This document shows positions 1-9,051 of a stretch of DNA of 64,000 nucleotides, in pieces. The notes beneath the pieces were generated by a model. The model was given only the letters and a program-made list of their open reading frames with translations. It had not been told where the DNA came from and did not search any database. The position numbers and the translations under genes were made by a program. Source of the stretch: an uncultured Eubacteriales bacterium (lineage in GTDB: Bacteria; Bacillota; Clostridia; Lachnospirales; Lachnospiraceae); NCBI GenBank assembly GCA_900545175.1, contig UQYF01000005.1, forward strand, positions 1-64,000, given 5' to 3'. The first letter of the stretch is position 1. Each line of letters starts with the position of its first letter.

Positions 1-24
1 ACTAATAGGTCGAGGGCTTGACCA
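1..24 (+). rRNA. 23S ribosomal RNA, 3' end only
   Basis: The first bases match the strongly conserved 3' terminus of bacterial 23S rRNA (ACTAATAGGTCGAGGGCTTG followed by ACC). The rest of the gene lies outside the window to the left. The exact mature end is uncertain by a few bases. No 5S rRNA sequence follows before the tRNA-Trp at 141. Confidence 0.85.
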
Positions 25-86
25 GAAATGGTTCAGGTTAAATATCTGATAGTTTAATGTGTGGTTTTGAAGGAACAGCATTGTTA

Positions 87-115
87 TTGACGAAGCTACC
101 TATATATGTTATAAT
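87..115 (+). promoter_or_regulatory. promoter of tRNA-Trp
   Basis: There is a TTGACG -35 box (87-92), a 17-base spacer and a TATAAT -10 box (110-115) preceded by TG at 107-108 (extended -10). It points at the tRNA gene 25 bases downstream. It sits inside an inverted repeat (93-100 with 121-128, AAGCTACC/GGTAGCTT) that ends in a short T run. The same DNA could therefore form a terminator hairpin for the upstream rRNA transcript. Confidence 0.8.
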
Positions 116-140
116 ATGAGGGTAGCTTTTATAAATACAT

Positions 141-211
141 AGGGGATTGGTCAAATGGTATGATAGGGGTCTCCAAAACCTTTGGCGGGAGTTCGATTCT
201 CTCATCCCCTG
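141..211 (+). tRNA. tRNA-Trp (anticodon CCA)
   Basis: The full cloverleaf can be drawn. The acceptor stem pairs 141-147 with 204-210 and the discriminator is G211. The D stem is 150-153/161-164, and the anticodon stem 166-170/178-182 carries CCA at 173-175. The T stem is 187-191/199-203 with a TTCGATT loop. The 3' CCA is not encoded and would be added after transcription. It has its own promoter just upstream and a terminator just downstream. Confidence 0.95.
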
Positions 212-219
212 CTCATTAT

Positions 220-260
220 GAGTCTGAAAGTCTTTATAATTAAGACGTTCAGACTCTTTT
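220..260 (+). terminator. intrinsic terminator after tRNA-Trp
   Basis: GAGTCTGAA (220-228) pairs with TTCAGACTC (248-256), with an inner AGTCTT/AAGAC extension, followed by TTTT. It ends the short tRNA-Trp transcript. Confidence 0.85.
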
Positions 261-331
261 GTTTTGTCCGAAAAGGATTTGAATGATTGCGAAATAAAAG
301 AGTCCCTTATGTTTCATAAGATACAAAGATT

Positions 332-613
332 GTGCTCATGTCTGACAACTTCCATATTGAAAATGAGAAACGAATCGTTGAAATTTGTGATTCGCTGTCC
401 ATAGGTGCAGCAATTGAAAATATGATTCTGAAAGCAACGGGATATGGATTGGGTACCTTATGGATTGCCAGTACCTGCTTTGCCTATAATGAGCTGGTGG
501 ATTTTATCGGAACAGATACCCAGCTGGCAGGAATTGTTGCGGTTGGTTTTGCCGATGAAGCTCCGGCCAAAAGACCAAGGAAAGTATTAGAAGAAATCGT
601 TGAGTATAGATAG
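332..613 (+). pseudogene. nitroreductase-family protein, 5'-truncated remnant
   Basis: The 93-residue reading frame matches only the C-terminal half of a TM1586-like nitroreductase. The diagnostic stretch is SLSIGAAIENMILKATGYGL followed by GTLWI and the terminal RPRKVLEE region. Family members are about 170-190 residues long and begin with an FMN-binding R-S-x-R region, which is absent here. The bases upstream (260-331) show no nitroreductase coding sequence in any frame and run straight back into the tRNA terminator. No good ribosome site precedes the first ATG. I read it as a deletion remnant beside the rRNA/tRNA cluster. A short expressed protein is possible but unlikely. Confidence 0.75.
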
Positions 614-1007
614 ACAAATCGGAATAGACAGAGTGTCTGCAGCTTTCTAACAAAAAAATTATCAAGGGGATATGAGATGGAACTGCTATTATATATCCCT
701 TGAATTGTGCAGCCATTCAACATGAATTTCCGGTTATGAATTTACAAGAATAGTTAAAGTAAAATTGCAGAGAGCATTTATATATAGAAGAGTCGTGATA
801 TGCATAAATATAATACGTTATACATGCTGAGTTTATAGATAATGTTTTGCCCTCAGCATCATATAAATATAGTATACCGAATGACTGGGGTTTGACAACA
901 AAAAAGGTATGTGCTAAAATAAAATCACACGCGGAGACTGATGTCGGGTCTGCGCGTTTTTGGTATAATAAATTATAAAATATCTATAAACAACAGGAGG
1001 AATTAGT
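614..1007 (+). promoter_or_regulatory. intergenic region and promoter/leader of the PFOR gene
   Basis: Nothing recognisable lies in 614-890. A strong promoter follows: TTGACA (892-897), a 17-base spacer and TAAAAT (915-920) with TGC before it. The predicted start is near 927. A hairpin begins almost at once: 929-938 pairs with 948-957 with one mismatch, followed by five Ts (957-961). That is an intrinsic-terminator shape inside the 5' leader. The ribosome site AGGAGG is at 995-1000. Confidence 0.7.
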
Positions 1008-4000
1008 ATGTCCAGAGAAAAACAGTCAATGGATGGAAATACTGCCGCAGCTCATGTAGCCTACGCTTACACAGAAGTAGCGGGAATATATCCTATCACG
1101 CCATCAAGCCCTATGGCAGATATGGTTGACCAGTGGTCAGCTGCTGGAAGAAAGAATATTTTCGGAAATACGGTAAAGGTTACAGAGATGCAGTCTGAGG
1201 CGGGAGCAGCCGGAACAGTTCACGGTTCACTTGCGGCTGGTGCTCTTACCACGACATTTACGGCATCACAGGGACTTTTGCTTATGATACCTAACATGTA
1301 TAAGATTGCGGCTGAGCAGCTTCCATGTGTATTTGACGTATCGGCAAGAACCGTTGCAACGCAGGCTCTTAATATTTTTGGCGATCACAGCGATGTGTAT
1401 GCATGTCGTCAGACCGGTTTTGCTATGCTTGCGGAGTCTAACCCACAGGAAGTTATGGATTTAAGTCCGGTTGCACATCTTGCAGCTATAGAGGGCAAGG
1501 TTCCTTTTATCAATTTCTTTGATGGTTTCAGAACTTCACATGAGATTTCTAAGATTGAGAAATGGGATTATGCAGACCTTAAGGAAATGTGCAATATGAA
1601 GGCTGTAGAGAAATTCAGGGAGCATGCTCTCAATCCGGAACATCCTGCAATGAGAGGCTCACATGAGAACGGAGATGTATTTTTCCAGCACAGAGAGGCA
1701 TGTAACTCAGCATATGATGAGCTTCCTGCCGTTGTAGAGAAGTACATGAAGAAGGTTAATGACAAGCTCGGAACGAACTACGACCTGTTTAATTACTATG
1801 GTGCAGAGGATGCTGACAGAGTGATTATAGCTATGGGTTCGGTATGTGATGTTGCTGAGGAGGTTATAGATTATCTTGATGCGATGGGACAGAAGGTTGG
1901 TCTTGTGAAGGTAAGACTCTATCGTCCATGGTCACCTAAGGCACTTTTGAAGGTGCTTCCAAAGAGTGTGAAAAAGATTGCTGTTCTTGACAGAACTAAG
2001 GAGCCGGGTTCACTCGGAGAACCTCTCTACCTTGATGTTGCTGCTACTTTAAGAGAAGCAGGAATGAATGATATTGTAATTACAGGAGGACGTTACGGAC
2101 TTGGTTCTAAGGATACACCTCCATCATCAATATTTGCAGTATATAAAGAGCTTGAGAAGGACGAGCCTAAGTCAAGATTTACAATAGGTATTGTGGATGA
2201 TGTGACTAATCTCTCACTTCCGGAGGTTAAGCCGGCTCCGATTACCGCTGCTAAGGGAACTGTTGAGTGTAAGTTCTGGGGACTTGGCGGTGACGGAACA
2301 GTTGGTGCGAACAAGAACTCTATCAAGATTATTGGTGACCATACTGATAAATATGTTCAGGCATATTTCCAGTATGACTCAAAGAAGACAGGAGGTATAA
2401 CTATCAGCCATCTTCGTTTTGGTGATAAGCCGATAAAGAGTCCTTACTATATCAATCAGGCTGATTTTGTGGCATGTCATAATCCATCATACGTTACTAA
2501 GGGATATAAGATGGTTCAGGATGTTAAGCCGGGTGGAATTTTCCTCATCAACTGCCAGTGGTCTGATGAAGAGCTTAACGAGCATATGCCTGCGGCTGCA
2601 AAGCAGTATATTGCAAAGAATAATATCAAGCTCTATACAATCAACGCTATCGACAAAGCTATTGAGATAGGCATGGGTAAGAGAACCAATACAATTTTGC
2701 AGTCAGCATTCTTCAGACTTGCAAATGTTATGCCTATTGAGCAGGCTGTACAGTATATGAAGGAAGCTGCAAAGAAGTCATACAGCAAGAAGGGTGATGC
2801 TGTAGTTGAGATGAACTATAAGGCTATTGATGCGGGTGTGGATGCACTTCGTGAAGTTAAGGTTCCGGCAGATTGGGCTGAGGCAGTGGCTGATATTAAG
2901 ACTGTTGAGAGAACCGGTCGCCCTGCAACAGTCAAGATGGTAAACGAACTGCTTGACCCTATCGGACTTATGGATGGCGACAGTCTCCCTGTATCTGCTT
3001 TTAAGGATATAGCTGACGGACAGTTTGAGACAGGTGCTTCCGCTTATGAGAAGAGAGGTACTGCTGTTATGGTTCCTGAGTGGAGTCCTGAGGCATGTAT
3101 ACAGTGTAACAGCTGTGCTTTTGTATGTTCACATGCTACAATAAGACCATTCATCTTAAATCAGGCTGAGGTTGATGCTGCACCTGAGAATATCAAGCTC
3201 TCCGATGCAAAGCATGCTGCAGCGGACGGAATGAAGTTTACAATGTCAGTATCACCTCTTGATTGTATGGGTTGTGGTGAGTGTGTGACAGTATGTCCTA
3301 TGGCTGCTAAGGGAGCATTAAAGATGGTTCCTAGAGAGTCACAGGAAGCAGAGCAGCCTGTATTTAACTATCTTGTTGAGAATGTCGGCAAGAAGGAGCT
3401 TAAGCCTGTATTTACAGATAAGACTCCTATCGGCTCACAGTACAACCAGCCTCTTTTAGAGTTCTCCGGAAGCTGTGCAGGCTGTGCAGAGACATCTTAT
3501 GCAAGACTTATAACACAGCTCTTTGGTGAGCAGATGTACATATCCAATGCGACAGGCTGTTCATCTATCTGGGGCGGTCCTGCAGCTACATCGCCATATA
3601 CGGTTAACAAGGATTCAAAGAAGGGTCCGGCTTGGGCTAACTCACTCTTTGAGGATAATGCAGAGCATGGCTTTGGTATGTATCTTGGACAGAAGGTGCT
3701 AAGGGAACAGGCTCTTGATAAGTTAAACGAGCTTGTAAATTCTGATGCGGCAACAGATGAGTTAAAGGAGGCAGCAACAGAATTCCTTGCCACAAAGAAT
3801 GACACTAAGCTTAACACACCAGCAGCGCAGAAGCTTGTTGCACAGCTTGAGAAGCTTCAGGCTGATAATGAGCTTGTGCATGATATACTTGCAAAGAAGG
3901 ATTATCTTGCAAAGAAGTCTGTATGGATATTCGGTGGTGATGGCTGGGCTTACGATATAGGCTTTGGTGGTCTTGACCATGTGCTTGCCTCAGGTGAGAA

Positions 4001-4571
4001 TGTAAATGTTATGGTATTTGATACAGAAATGTATTCTAACACAGGTGGACAGGCATCTAAGGCTTCAAATATCGGTGAAGTATGTCAGTTCGCAGCAGCA
4101 GGCAAGGAAGTTGGAAAGAAGTCACTTGCTGAGATTGCAATGAGCTATGGCTATGTATATGTAGCACAGATAGCACTTGGAGCTAACCCTGCACAGGCAG
4201 TGAAGGTTATAAGTGAAGCAGAGAGCTACAACGGACCATCACTCATCATCGGCTACGCACCATGTGAGCTTCACGGAATTGCCAAGGGTGGTATGAATCA
4301 TTGCCAGGATGAGATGAAGAAGGCAGTTAAGGCCGGTTACTGGAACCTCTTCTCATTCAATCCTGCGCTTAAGGCGGAAGGCAAGAATCCATTCACGCTC
4401 ACATCCAAGGAAGGTGACGGAACATATCAGGAATTCTTAAACAACGAAGCAAGATATACAAGACTTGTAAAGCCATTCCCTGAGAGAGCTGAGAAGCTTT
4501 TTGCTGAGTCTGAGAAGGCTGCAAAGGAAAGATACGAGCATCTGTTAAAGCTTGTCGAATTGTATAAGTAG
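1008..4571 (+). CDS. nifJ: pyruvate:ferredoxin (flavodoxin) oxidoreductase
   Basis: Cytoplasmic homodimeric enzyme that converts pyruvate and CoA to acetyl-CoA and CO2, passing electrons to ferredoxin or flavodoxin; it is the main pyruvate-consuming step of clostridial fermentation. At 1187 residues it is the usual size for the single-chain form. Visible in order: the N-terminal pyrimidine-binding region with YPITPSSPMA (near residue 28); the central domains; two 4Fe-4S motifs, CIQCNSCAFVC near 696 and CMGCGECVTVCP near 752; the proximal-cluster cysteines in SGSCAGCAET near 825; and the thiamine-diphosphate site GDGWAYDIG near 978 followed by NTGGQ. AGGAGG lies seven bases before the ATG. Codon use is strongly biased (AAG, GCA, CTT), as expected for high expression. 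It is monocistronic with its own promoter and terminator. Confidence is high; only the electron acceptor is unresolved. Confidence 0.97.
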   Translation: MSREKQSMDGNTAAAHVAYAYTEVAGIYPITPSSPMADMVDQWSAAGRKNIFGNTVKVTEMQSEAGAAGTVHGSLAAGALTTTFTASQGLLLMIPNMYKIAAEQLPCVFDVSARTVATQALNIFGDHSDVYACRQTGFAMLAESNPQEVMDLSPVAHLAAIEGKVPFINFFDGFRTSHEISKIEKWDYADLKEMCNMKAVEKFREHALNPEHPAMRGSHENGDVFFQHREACNSAYDELPAVVEKYMKKVNDKLGTNYDLFNYYGAEDADRVIIAMGSVCDVAEEVIDYLDAMGQKVGLVKVRLYRPWSPKALLKVLPKSVKKIAVLDRTKEPGSLGEPLYLDVAATLREAGMNDIVITGGRYGLGSKDTPPSSIFAVYKELEKDEPKSRFTIGIVDDVTNLSLPEVKPAPITAAKGTVECKFWGLGGDGTVGANKNSIKIIGDHTDKYVQAYFQYDSKKTGGITISHLRFGDKPIKSPYYINQADFVACHNPSYVTKGYKMVQDVKPGGIFLINCQWSDEELNEHMPAAAKQYIAKNNIKLYTINAIDKAIEIGMGKRTNTILQSAFFRLANVMPIEQAVQYMKEAAKKSYSKKGDAVVEMNYKAIDAGVDALREVKVPADWAEAVADIKTVERTGRPATVKMVNELLDPIGLMDGDSLPVSAFKDIADGQFETGASAYEKRGTAVMVPEWSPEACIQCNSCAFVCSHATIRPFILNQAEVDAAPENIKLSDAKHAAADGMKFTMSVSPLDCMGCGECVTVCPMAAKGALKMVPRESQEAEQPVFNYLVENVGKKELKPVFTDKTPIGSQYNQPLLEFSGSCAGCAETSYARLITQLFGEQMYISNATGCSSIWGGPAATSPYTVNKDSKKGPAWANSLFEDNAEHGFGMYLGQKVLREQALDKLNELVNSDAATDELKEAATEFLATKNDTKLNTPAAQKLVAQLEKLQADNELVHDILAKKDYLAKKSVWIFGGDGWAYDIGFGGLDHVLASGENVNVMVFDTEMYSNTGGQASKASNIGEVCQFAAAGKEVGKKSLAEIAMSYGYVYVAQIALGANPAQAVKVISEAESYNGPSLIIGYAPCELHGIAKGGMNHCQDEMKKAVKAGYWNLFSFNPALKAEGKNPFTLTSKEGDGTYQEFLNNEARYTRLVKPFPERAEKLFAESEKAAKERYEHLLKLVELYK

Positions 4572-4669
4572 CTTTTATCATTGGAAACAGATTTACAGGT
4601 TATTGTTGAATACATTGTATCTGTCCGGAATGCAAAACCAAAACTTATAAATAGAGCGGGATAATGCGT

Positions 4670-4709
4670 AAAGCTGTCATGTATAATTAGTTATATATGG
4701 CAGCTTTTT
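4670..4709 (+). terminator. intrinsic terminator after PFOR
   Basis: AAAGCTGTCAT (4670-4680) pairs with ATGGCAGCTTT (4697-4707) and runs into TTTTT. Confidence 0.85.
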
Positions 4710-4785
4710 CGCCGAAATATATTCCATATTTTTATTGCAAAATAGAATGTTTTAATATAAAATTATATAAAGTCTTAGGGCGTAT

Positions 4786-4808
4786 TTTATGTATGGTATA
4801 CATAAAAA
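4786..4808. promoter_or_regulatory. 10-bp-arm palindrome upstream of the chemoreceptor gene
   Basis: TTTTATGTAT, GGT, ATACATAAAA form a perfect inverted repeat with a 3-base centre, 50 bases before the chemoreceptor start. It could be an operator for an unidentified regulator. It is AT-rich, so chance cannot be excluded. Confidence 0.4.
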
Positions 4809-4859
4809 CTGATAAATGGTATTAAATAATACGAAGATGAAAGAGGAGAAGAAAACCAT

Positions 4860-6605
4860 ATGGATGAGAAGAAAATAGAGAAAAAAGGGCGTGGACTTAT
4901 GTTCGAGCTTTTGTGCATTGTCTTGGTACCGGTTGTTTTTATCGGAGCATTTTGTCTGTTATCGCTTAGAAATGTCGGAAACATGACAGCTACAAGAATA
5001 ATGACACATGAGCTTGAGGCGATGGAGTATTCTGTTGAGGCGAGCCTTAAGCTTAGGGATGCAGGAGATTATGCTGTTGAGGAAGGAGAGCTTTTCAAAG
5101 GTGCATTTAATGTAAGCCAAAATACACAGATATTTGATGAGCTCACCCGTGAGACTAATGTAGATATAAGTATATATTATGGATATACTGCAATATATTC
5201 TACCATGAAAGATGCAGACGGAAAGCCACTTACAGGAAATAAGATAAATGAAGCTGCATATAACGAAGTAAAATCAGGCAATACATATTTTAGAAATTCA
5301 GTAAAAATTGGCAAAACCAACTATTCAGCATGGTATGCACCAATCAAAAATTCTGATGGAAGCATTGTAGGTGCTATATGTGTCGCAATAGATACAGATA
5401 TAGCTGCATCGGCATATCAGAATATAATTAAGCATAATATTATATTTATGATTGTACTTTTTATTATAATAATAGCTGCAGCCTCACTGCTGATAGCCAA
5501 AATGCTGGCAGGAATTAAGGCTGCTATAGAGAATCTGGATGAAGTAGCTGAAGGTAATCTTGCTGTGCTTGTTCCTGACAAGCTTTTAAATAAGAAAAAT
5601 GAGATTGGAAATATAGCAAGGTCTGTTCACTCGCTTCTTGAAGGACTTACAATGATTGTTCATGGCATTTATCATTCTACCGGAGAACTCAATACATTCT
5701 CTGAAAAATTTAAGGATAATTTTGATACGATAAGTTCTTCTATAGCTAATATTGATACAGCGGTGGATGAGATAGCCAATGGTGCAACTAATCAGGCAGA
5801 TGAGACTCAGAAGGTCAGCGAACAGATTGAACTTATGGGTAAGTCGATTGATTTTATGAACGGCAATATTTCAGCACTTGCACAGAGTGCTGAGACAATG
5901 AAGAGCAAAAACGGTGATGCACAGAAGAATCTTGATGCACTTGTTGAGATAAGCAACAAGACTAAAATATCAGTGGACGAGATTCAAAAACAGACTATAG
6001 AGACTAACCAGTCGGCACTTGATATCCGCAGTGCAACAGACATAATTGCAGATATTGCCAGCCAGACCAACCTTCTCTCACTCAATGCATCAATTGAAGC
6101 TGCAAGAGCAGGCGAGAATGGAAGAGGATTTGCTGTTGTTGCCGAGGAAATCCGAGTACTGGCAGACCAGTCAACAGAATCTGCCGAGAGAATCAAGAGC
6201 ATTATTGAAAAACTTATTGAGAATTCCAACACCAGTGTCCAGACGATGAACAGTGTTGTCGAGGAGATTAAGCATCAGAACGAGAGAATTGATAATACAA
6301 AGGATGTATTCGGAGTGTTAAAGACAGAGGTTGACAATGTTACTGAGTCTATAGAAGGTCTTGCAGATAAGGTTGAAGATTTAAATGGACTTAAGAACAG
6401 TGTAACAGAGAGCGTAGAGAGCCTTGCTGCAATAGCCCAGGAGAATGCAGCCGGAACAGAGGAAACATCCGCATCAATGGTTGAACTCAGCCAGATAGTA
6501 AATGACTGCAACCAGAACACATCCAAGCTTGTCGGTCTTGCAAATGCGCTTAAGAATGATATTGGCAAGTTCAGGCTCGGCGAGCGTATTGATACTTTAA
6601 ATTAA
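4860..6605 (+). CDS. methyl-accepting chemotaxis protein
   Basis: Membrane chemoreceptor that senses an external signal and controls CheA. The 581-residue layout is classical. A first membrane segment lies near residues 17-36. An extracytoplasmic single-Cache-like sensor covers about 40-185 and includes the NTYFRNSVKIGKTNYSAWYA stretch typical of these sensors. A second membrane segment lies near 198-219 and a HAMP linker follows to about 275. The long coiled-coil signalling domain has the conserved hairpin tip near 400-430 (NLLSLNASIEAARAGE, GRGFAVVAEEIRVLAD). No C-terminal CheR-tethering pentapeptide is seen. GAGGAG precedes the ATG. It is a single-gene unit between two terminators, and no flagellar or che genes are in the window. 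The ligand is unknown. Confidence 0.93.
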   Translation: MDEKKIEKKGRGLMFELLCIVLVPVVFIGAFCLLSLRNVGNMTATRIMTHELEAMEYSVEASLKLRDAGDYAVEEGELFKGAFNVSQNTQIFDELTRETNVDISIYYGYTAIYSTMKDADGKPLTGNKINEAAYNEVKSGNTYFRNSVKIGKTNYSAWYAPIKNSDGSIVGAICVAIDTDIAASAYQNIIKHNIIFMIVLFIIIIAAASLLIAKMLAGIKAAIENLDEVAEGNLAVLVPDKLLNKKNEIGNIARSVHSLLEGLTMIVHGIYHSTGELNTFSEKFKDNFDTISSSIANIDTAVDEIANGATNQADETQKVSEQIELMGKSIDFMNGNISALAQSAETMKSKNGDAQKNLDALVEISNKTKISVDEIQKQTIETNQSALDIRSATDIIADIASQTNLLSLNASIEAARAGENGRGFAVVAEEIRVLADQSTESAERIKSIIEKLIENSNTSVQTMNSVVEEIKHQNERIDNTKDVFGVLKTEVDNVTESIEGLADKVEDLNGLKNSVTESVESLAAIAQENAAGTEETSASMVELSQIVNDCNQNTSKLVGLANALKNDIGKFRLGERIDTLN

Positions 6606-6625
6606 AATATCTATATCAGATATGG

Positions 6626-6679
6626 GCAGGAATTGGATTTATTTGTTATTTAACCTATGAATTCAATTCCTGCTTTTTT
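6626..6679 (+). terminator. intrinsic terminator after the chemoreceptor gene
   Basis: GCAGGAATTG (6626-6635) pairs perfectly with CAATTCCTGC (6664-6673), followed by six Ts. Confidence 0.9.
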
Positions 6680-6887
6680 AGTATATTAGGGTTCGGGTGT
6701 CAAGACATGTTCCATAAACTTAATTGTGTATAATGGGTTATATTTATGCATAAACTGAATCAGCATGTTTTGGCATCCGAATCATAATAGGAAATTTCGC
6801 TTAAATTCCACAGGATATAAACCTGCATGGCTATTGCATAAGCAGGTTAAAAAGATTAAAATATATATAACGTGGAGGTTAAAACTA

Positions 6888-7904
6888 ATGGTAACAGTGA
6901 CACTTGGAAAGACCGGAATAACGGTTAACAAAAATGGATTCGGTGCGCTGCCGGTACAGCGTGTTACAACGGAAGATGCTGTATATCTTCTGCAGAAGGC
7001 ATTTTATAATGGAATGACTTTTTTTGATACGGCAAGATTTTACACGGACAGTGAAAAGAAGCTTGGCGAGGCATTTTCGCATATAAGAGAGAGGCTTTAT
7101 ATTGCTACTAAGACGGCTGCAGCTACAGCAGAGGAATTCTGGAAGGATTTAGAAACAAGCCTTGGTTATCTAAAGACAGATTATATTGATATATACCAAT
7201 TTCATAATCCTAGCTTCTGCCCTAAGCCGGGTGATGGAACGGGTCTTTATGAGGCGATGCTTGAGGCGAAGAGACAAGGAAAGATAAGACATATAGGCAT
7301 TACCAATCACAGACTTGCTGTTGCAAGAGAAGCAATAGAGTCAGGCCTGTATGAGACGTTGCAGTTTCCTTTTTGCTATCTTGCAGCAGATAAGGATATA
7401 GAGCTTGTAAGAATGTGCAAGGAAGCCGGTATGGGTTTTATTGCCATGAAGGGATTGTCGGGAGGCCTTATAACTAATTCCGCAGCGGCATATGCGTTTG
7501 AGGCACAGTATGATAATGTTCTTCCTATATGGGGGATACAGAGGGAAAGAGAGTTAGATGAATTCCTGTCATACATAGATAATCCGCCGGAGATGACTCC
7601 TGATATACAGGAGCTTATAGAGCGTGATAAAAAGATGCTCTCAGGAGATTTTTGCAGAGGCTGCGGTTATTGTATGCCATGTCCTGCCGGAATAGAAATC
7701 AACAACTGTGCAAGAATGTCATTGATGCTTAGAAGAGCACCGTATAAAGAATATACGACACCACAATGGCAGGAAAAGATGAAGAAGATTGAAGGCTGTC
7801 TTAACTGTGGGCATTGTAAGAGCAAATGTCCTTACGGTCTTGACACACCGACGCTTTTAAAGAAAAACTATGAGGATTTTAAGGATTTTGTATCTAAGAT
7901 GTGA
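6888..7904 (+). CDS. aldo/keto reductase with C-terminal 2x[4Fe-4S] ferredoxin domain
   Basis: Predicted oxidoreductase of the ferredoxin-containing aldo/keto reductase group. The substrate is unknown; fermentative carbonyl reduction is a reasonable guess. Residues 1-240 form the AKR barrel with the tetrad region FDTARFY (Asp, Tyr), IATKT (Lys) and YQFHN (His). The tail carries two cysteine clusters, CRGCGYCMPCP near 255 and CLNCGHCKSKCP near 304. I chose the ATG at 6888 because GGAGG lies about ten bases upstream and the homologous N terminus (MVTVTLGKTG) begins there. The frame stays open 41 codons upstream but without homology. It is first of a probable operon with a second AKR 19 bases downstream. 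The pair are paralogues of about 30 percent similarity by eye. Confidence 0.9.
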   Translation: MVTVTLGKTGITVNKNGFGALPVQRVTTEDAVYLLQKAFYNGMTFFDTARFYTDSEKKLGEAFSHIRERLYIATKTAAATAEEFWKDLETSLGYLKTDYIDIYQFHNPSFCPKPGDGTGLYEAMLEAKRQGKIRHIGITNHRLAVAREAIESGLYETLQFPFCYLAADKDIELVRMCKEAGMGFIAMKGLSGGLITNSAAAYAFEAQYDNVLPIWGIQRERELDEFLSYIDNPPEMTPDIQELIERDKKMLSGDFCRGCGYCMPCPAGIEINNCARMSLMLRRAPYKEYTTPQWQEKMKKIEGCLNCGHCKSKCPYGLDTPTLLKKNYEDFKDFVSKM

Positions 7905-7923
7905 ATAAGAGGAGAGGTATGTT

Positions 7924-9051
7924 ATGGAGAAAAGAAGATTTGATAAGCTTGGAATTGAGACATCACTGCTTGGCTTTGGCTGTATGAGATTTCCTTTGAG
8001 AGAGGATGGAAGCATTGATGAGGAGCTTGCCGAAAAAATGCTTGACCTTGCGATGGCATCCGGTGTGAATTACTATGACACGGCTTATCCATACCATAAT
8101 GGAGACAGTGAGCCGTTTCTTGGAAAAGTGCTTGATAAGTATGACAGAGCTTCATATTACCTTGCAACAAAGCTGCCCGTATGGAAGCTTGAAACGCCTG
8201 AAGACACGGAAAGAATATTTAATGAGCAGCTTGCAAGGCTTCACAAGGGCTATGTGGATTTTTATCTTTTGCATGCGCTTAACAGTGAGAGATTTGACAA
8301 GCTTTTAGAGCTTGGTGTTATTGAAGCATGTGAAAGGCTTAAGGCAGAAGGAAAAATAAAATATCTGGGATTTTCATTTCATGATAATTATGAAGTTTTT
8401 GAGAGAATACTTACATACAGGGACTGGGATTTCTGCCAGATTCAGTACAATTACATGGATACGGACGAGCAGGCAGGCGATAAGGGCTATGCATTAGCCA
8501 AGAAAATGGGTGTTCCGATGGTTATTATGGAGCCCGTAAAGGGAGGCTCTCTTGCAAGCCTTCCGGAAGAGATTGCTGTTAATTTTAAGGAGTTCAGACC
8601 TAAGCAGTCGATTGCGTCATGGGCACTCCGCTGGGTTGGTTCGCATGATAATGTGAAGGTTATATTAAGTGGCATGTCATCGATGGAACAGGTCGAGGAC
8701 AATCTTATGACTTTCAAGAACTTTACACCGCTTAGCAAAGATGAGCAGGCACTTGTAGCTGACACGGCGGCAACGCTTAAGAGCAGAATAAGAAACGGCT
8801 GTACAGGCTGTGGCTACTGCATGCCATGTCCTGCAGGAGTAAATATTCCAAGAAATTTTTCAATATGGAATCATTATAATGTGTATGGGAATAAAGAACA
8901 GTTAAAGAGAAGCTGGAATGAGCTTGCTGATAATGAGAAGGCACATAATTGTGTAAAGTGCGGCAAATGTGAGAGGGTATGTCCGCAAAAGCTGTCCATC
9001 CGTGACAATCTGGCACTTTTACAGAGAGAGCTTGATGAGGCTGTCAGATAA
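7924..9051 (+). CDS. aldo/keto reductase with C-terminal 2x[4Fe-4S] ferredoxin domain
   Basis: Second member of the AKR pair, 375 residues, same architecture. The barrel shows YYDTAYPYHNG (Asp, Tyr), LATKLP (Lys) and FYLLHAL (His). Ferredoxin-like motifs are CTGCGYCMPCPAG near 293 and CVKCGKCERVCP near 342. It begins QKEKRRF-like (MEKRRFDKLG), the usual start for this family, behind GAGAGGTATGTT. Its stop codon overlaps the next start (TAATG), implying translational coupling to the radical SAM gene. The linkage suggests, but does not prove, a shared pathway. The substrate is unknown. Confidence 0.9.
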   Translation: MEKRRFDKLGIETSLLGFGCMRFPLREDGSIDEELAEKMLDLAMASGVNYYDTAYPYHNGDSEPFLGKVLDKYDRASYYLATKLPVWKLETPEDTERIFNEQLARLHKGYVDFYLLHALNSERFDKLLELGVIEACERLKAEGKIKYLGFSFHDNYEVFERILTYRDWDFCQIQYNYMDTDEQAGDKGYALAKKMGVPMVIMEPVKGGSLASLPEEIAVNFKEFRPKQSIASWALRWVGSHDNVKVILSGMSSMEQVEDNLMTFKNFTPLSKDEQALVADTAATLKSRIRNGCTGCGYCMPCPAGVNIPRNFSIWNHYNVYGNKEQLKRSWNELADNEKAHNCVKCGKCERVCPQKLSIRDNLALLQRELDEAVR

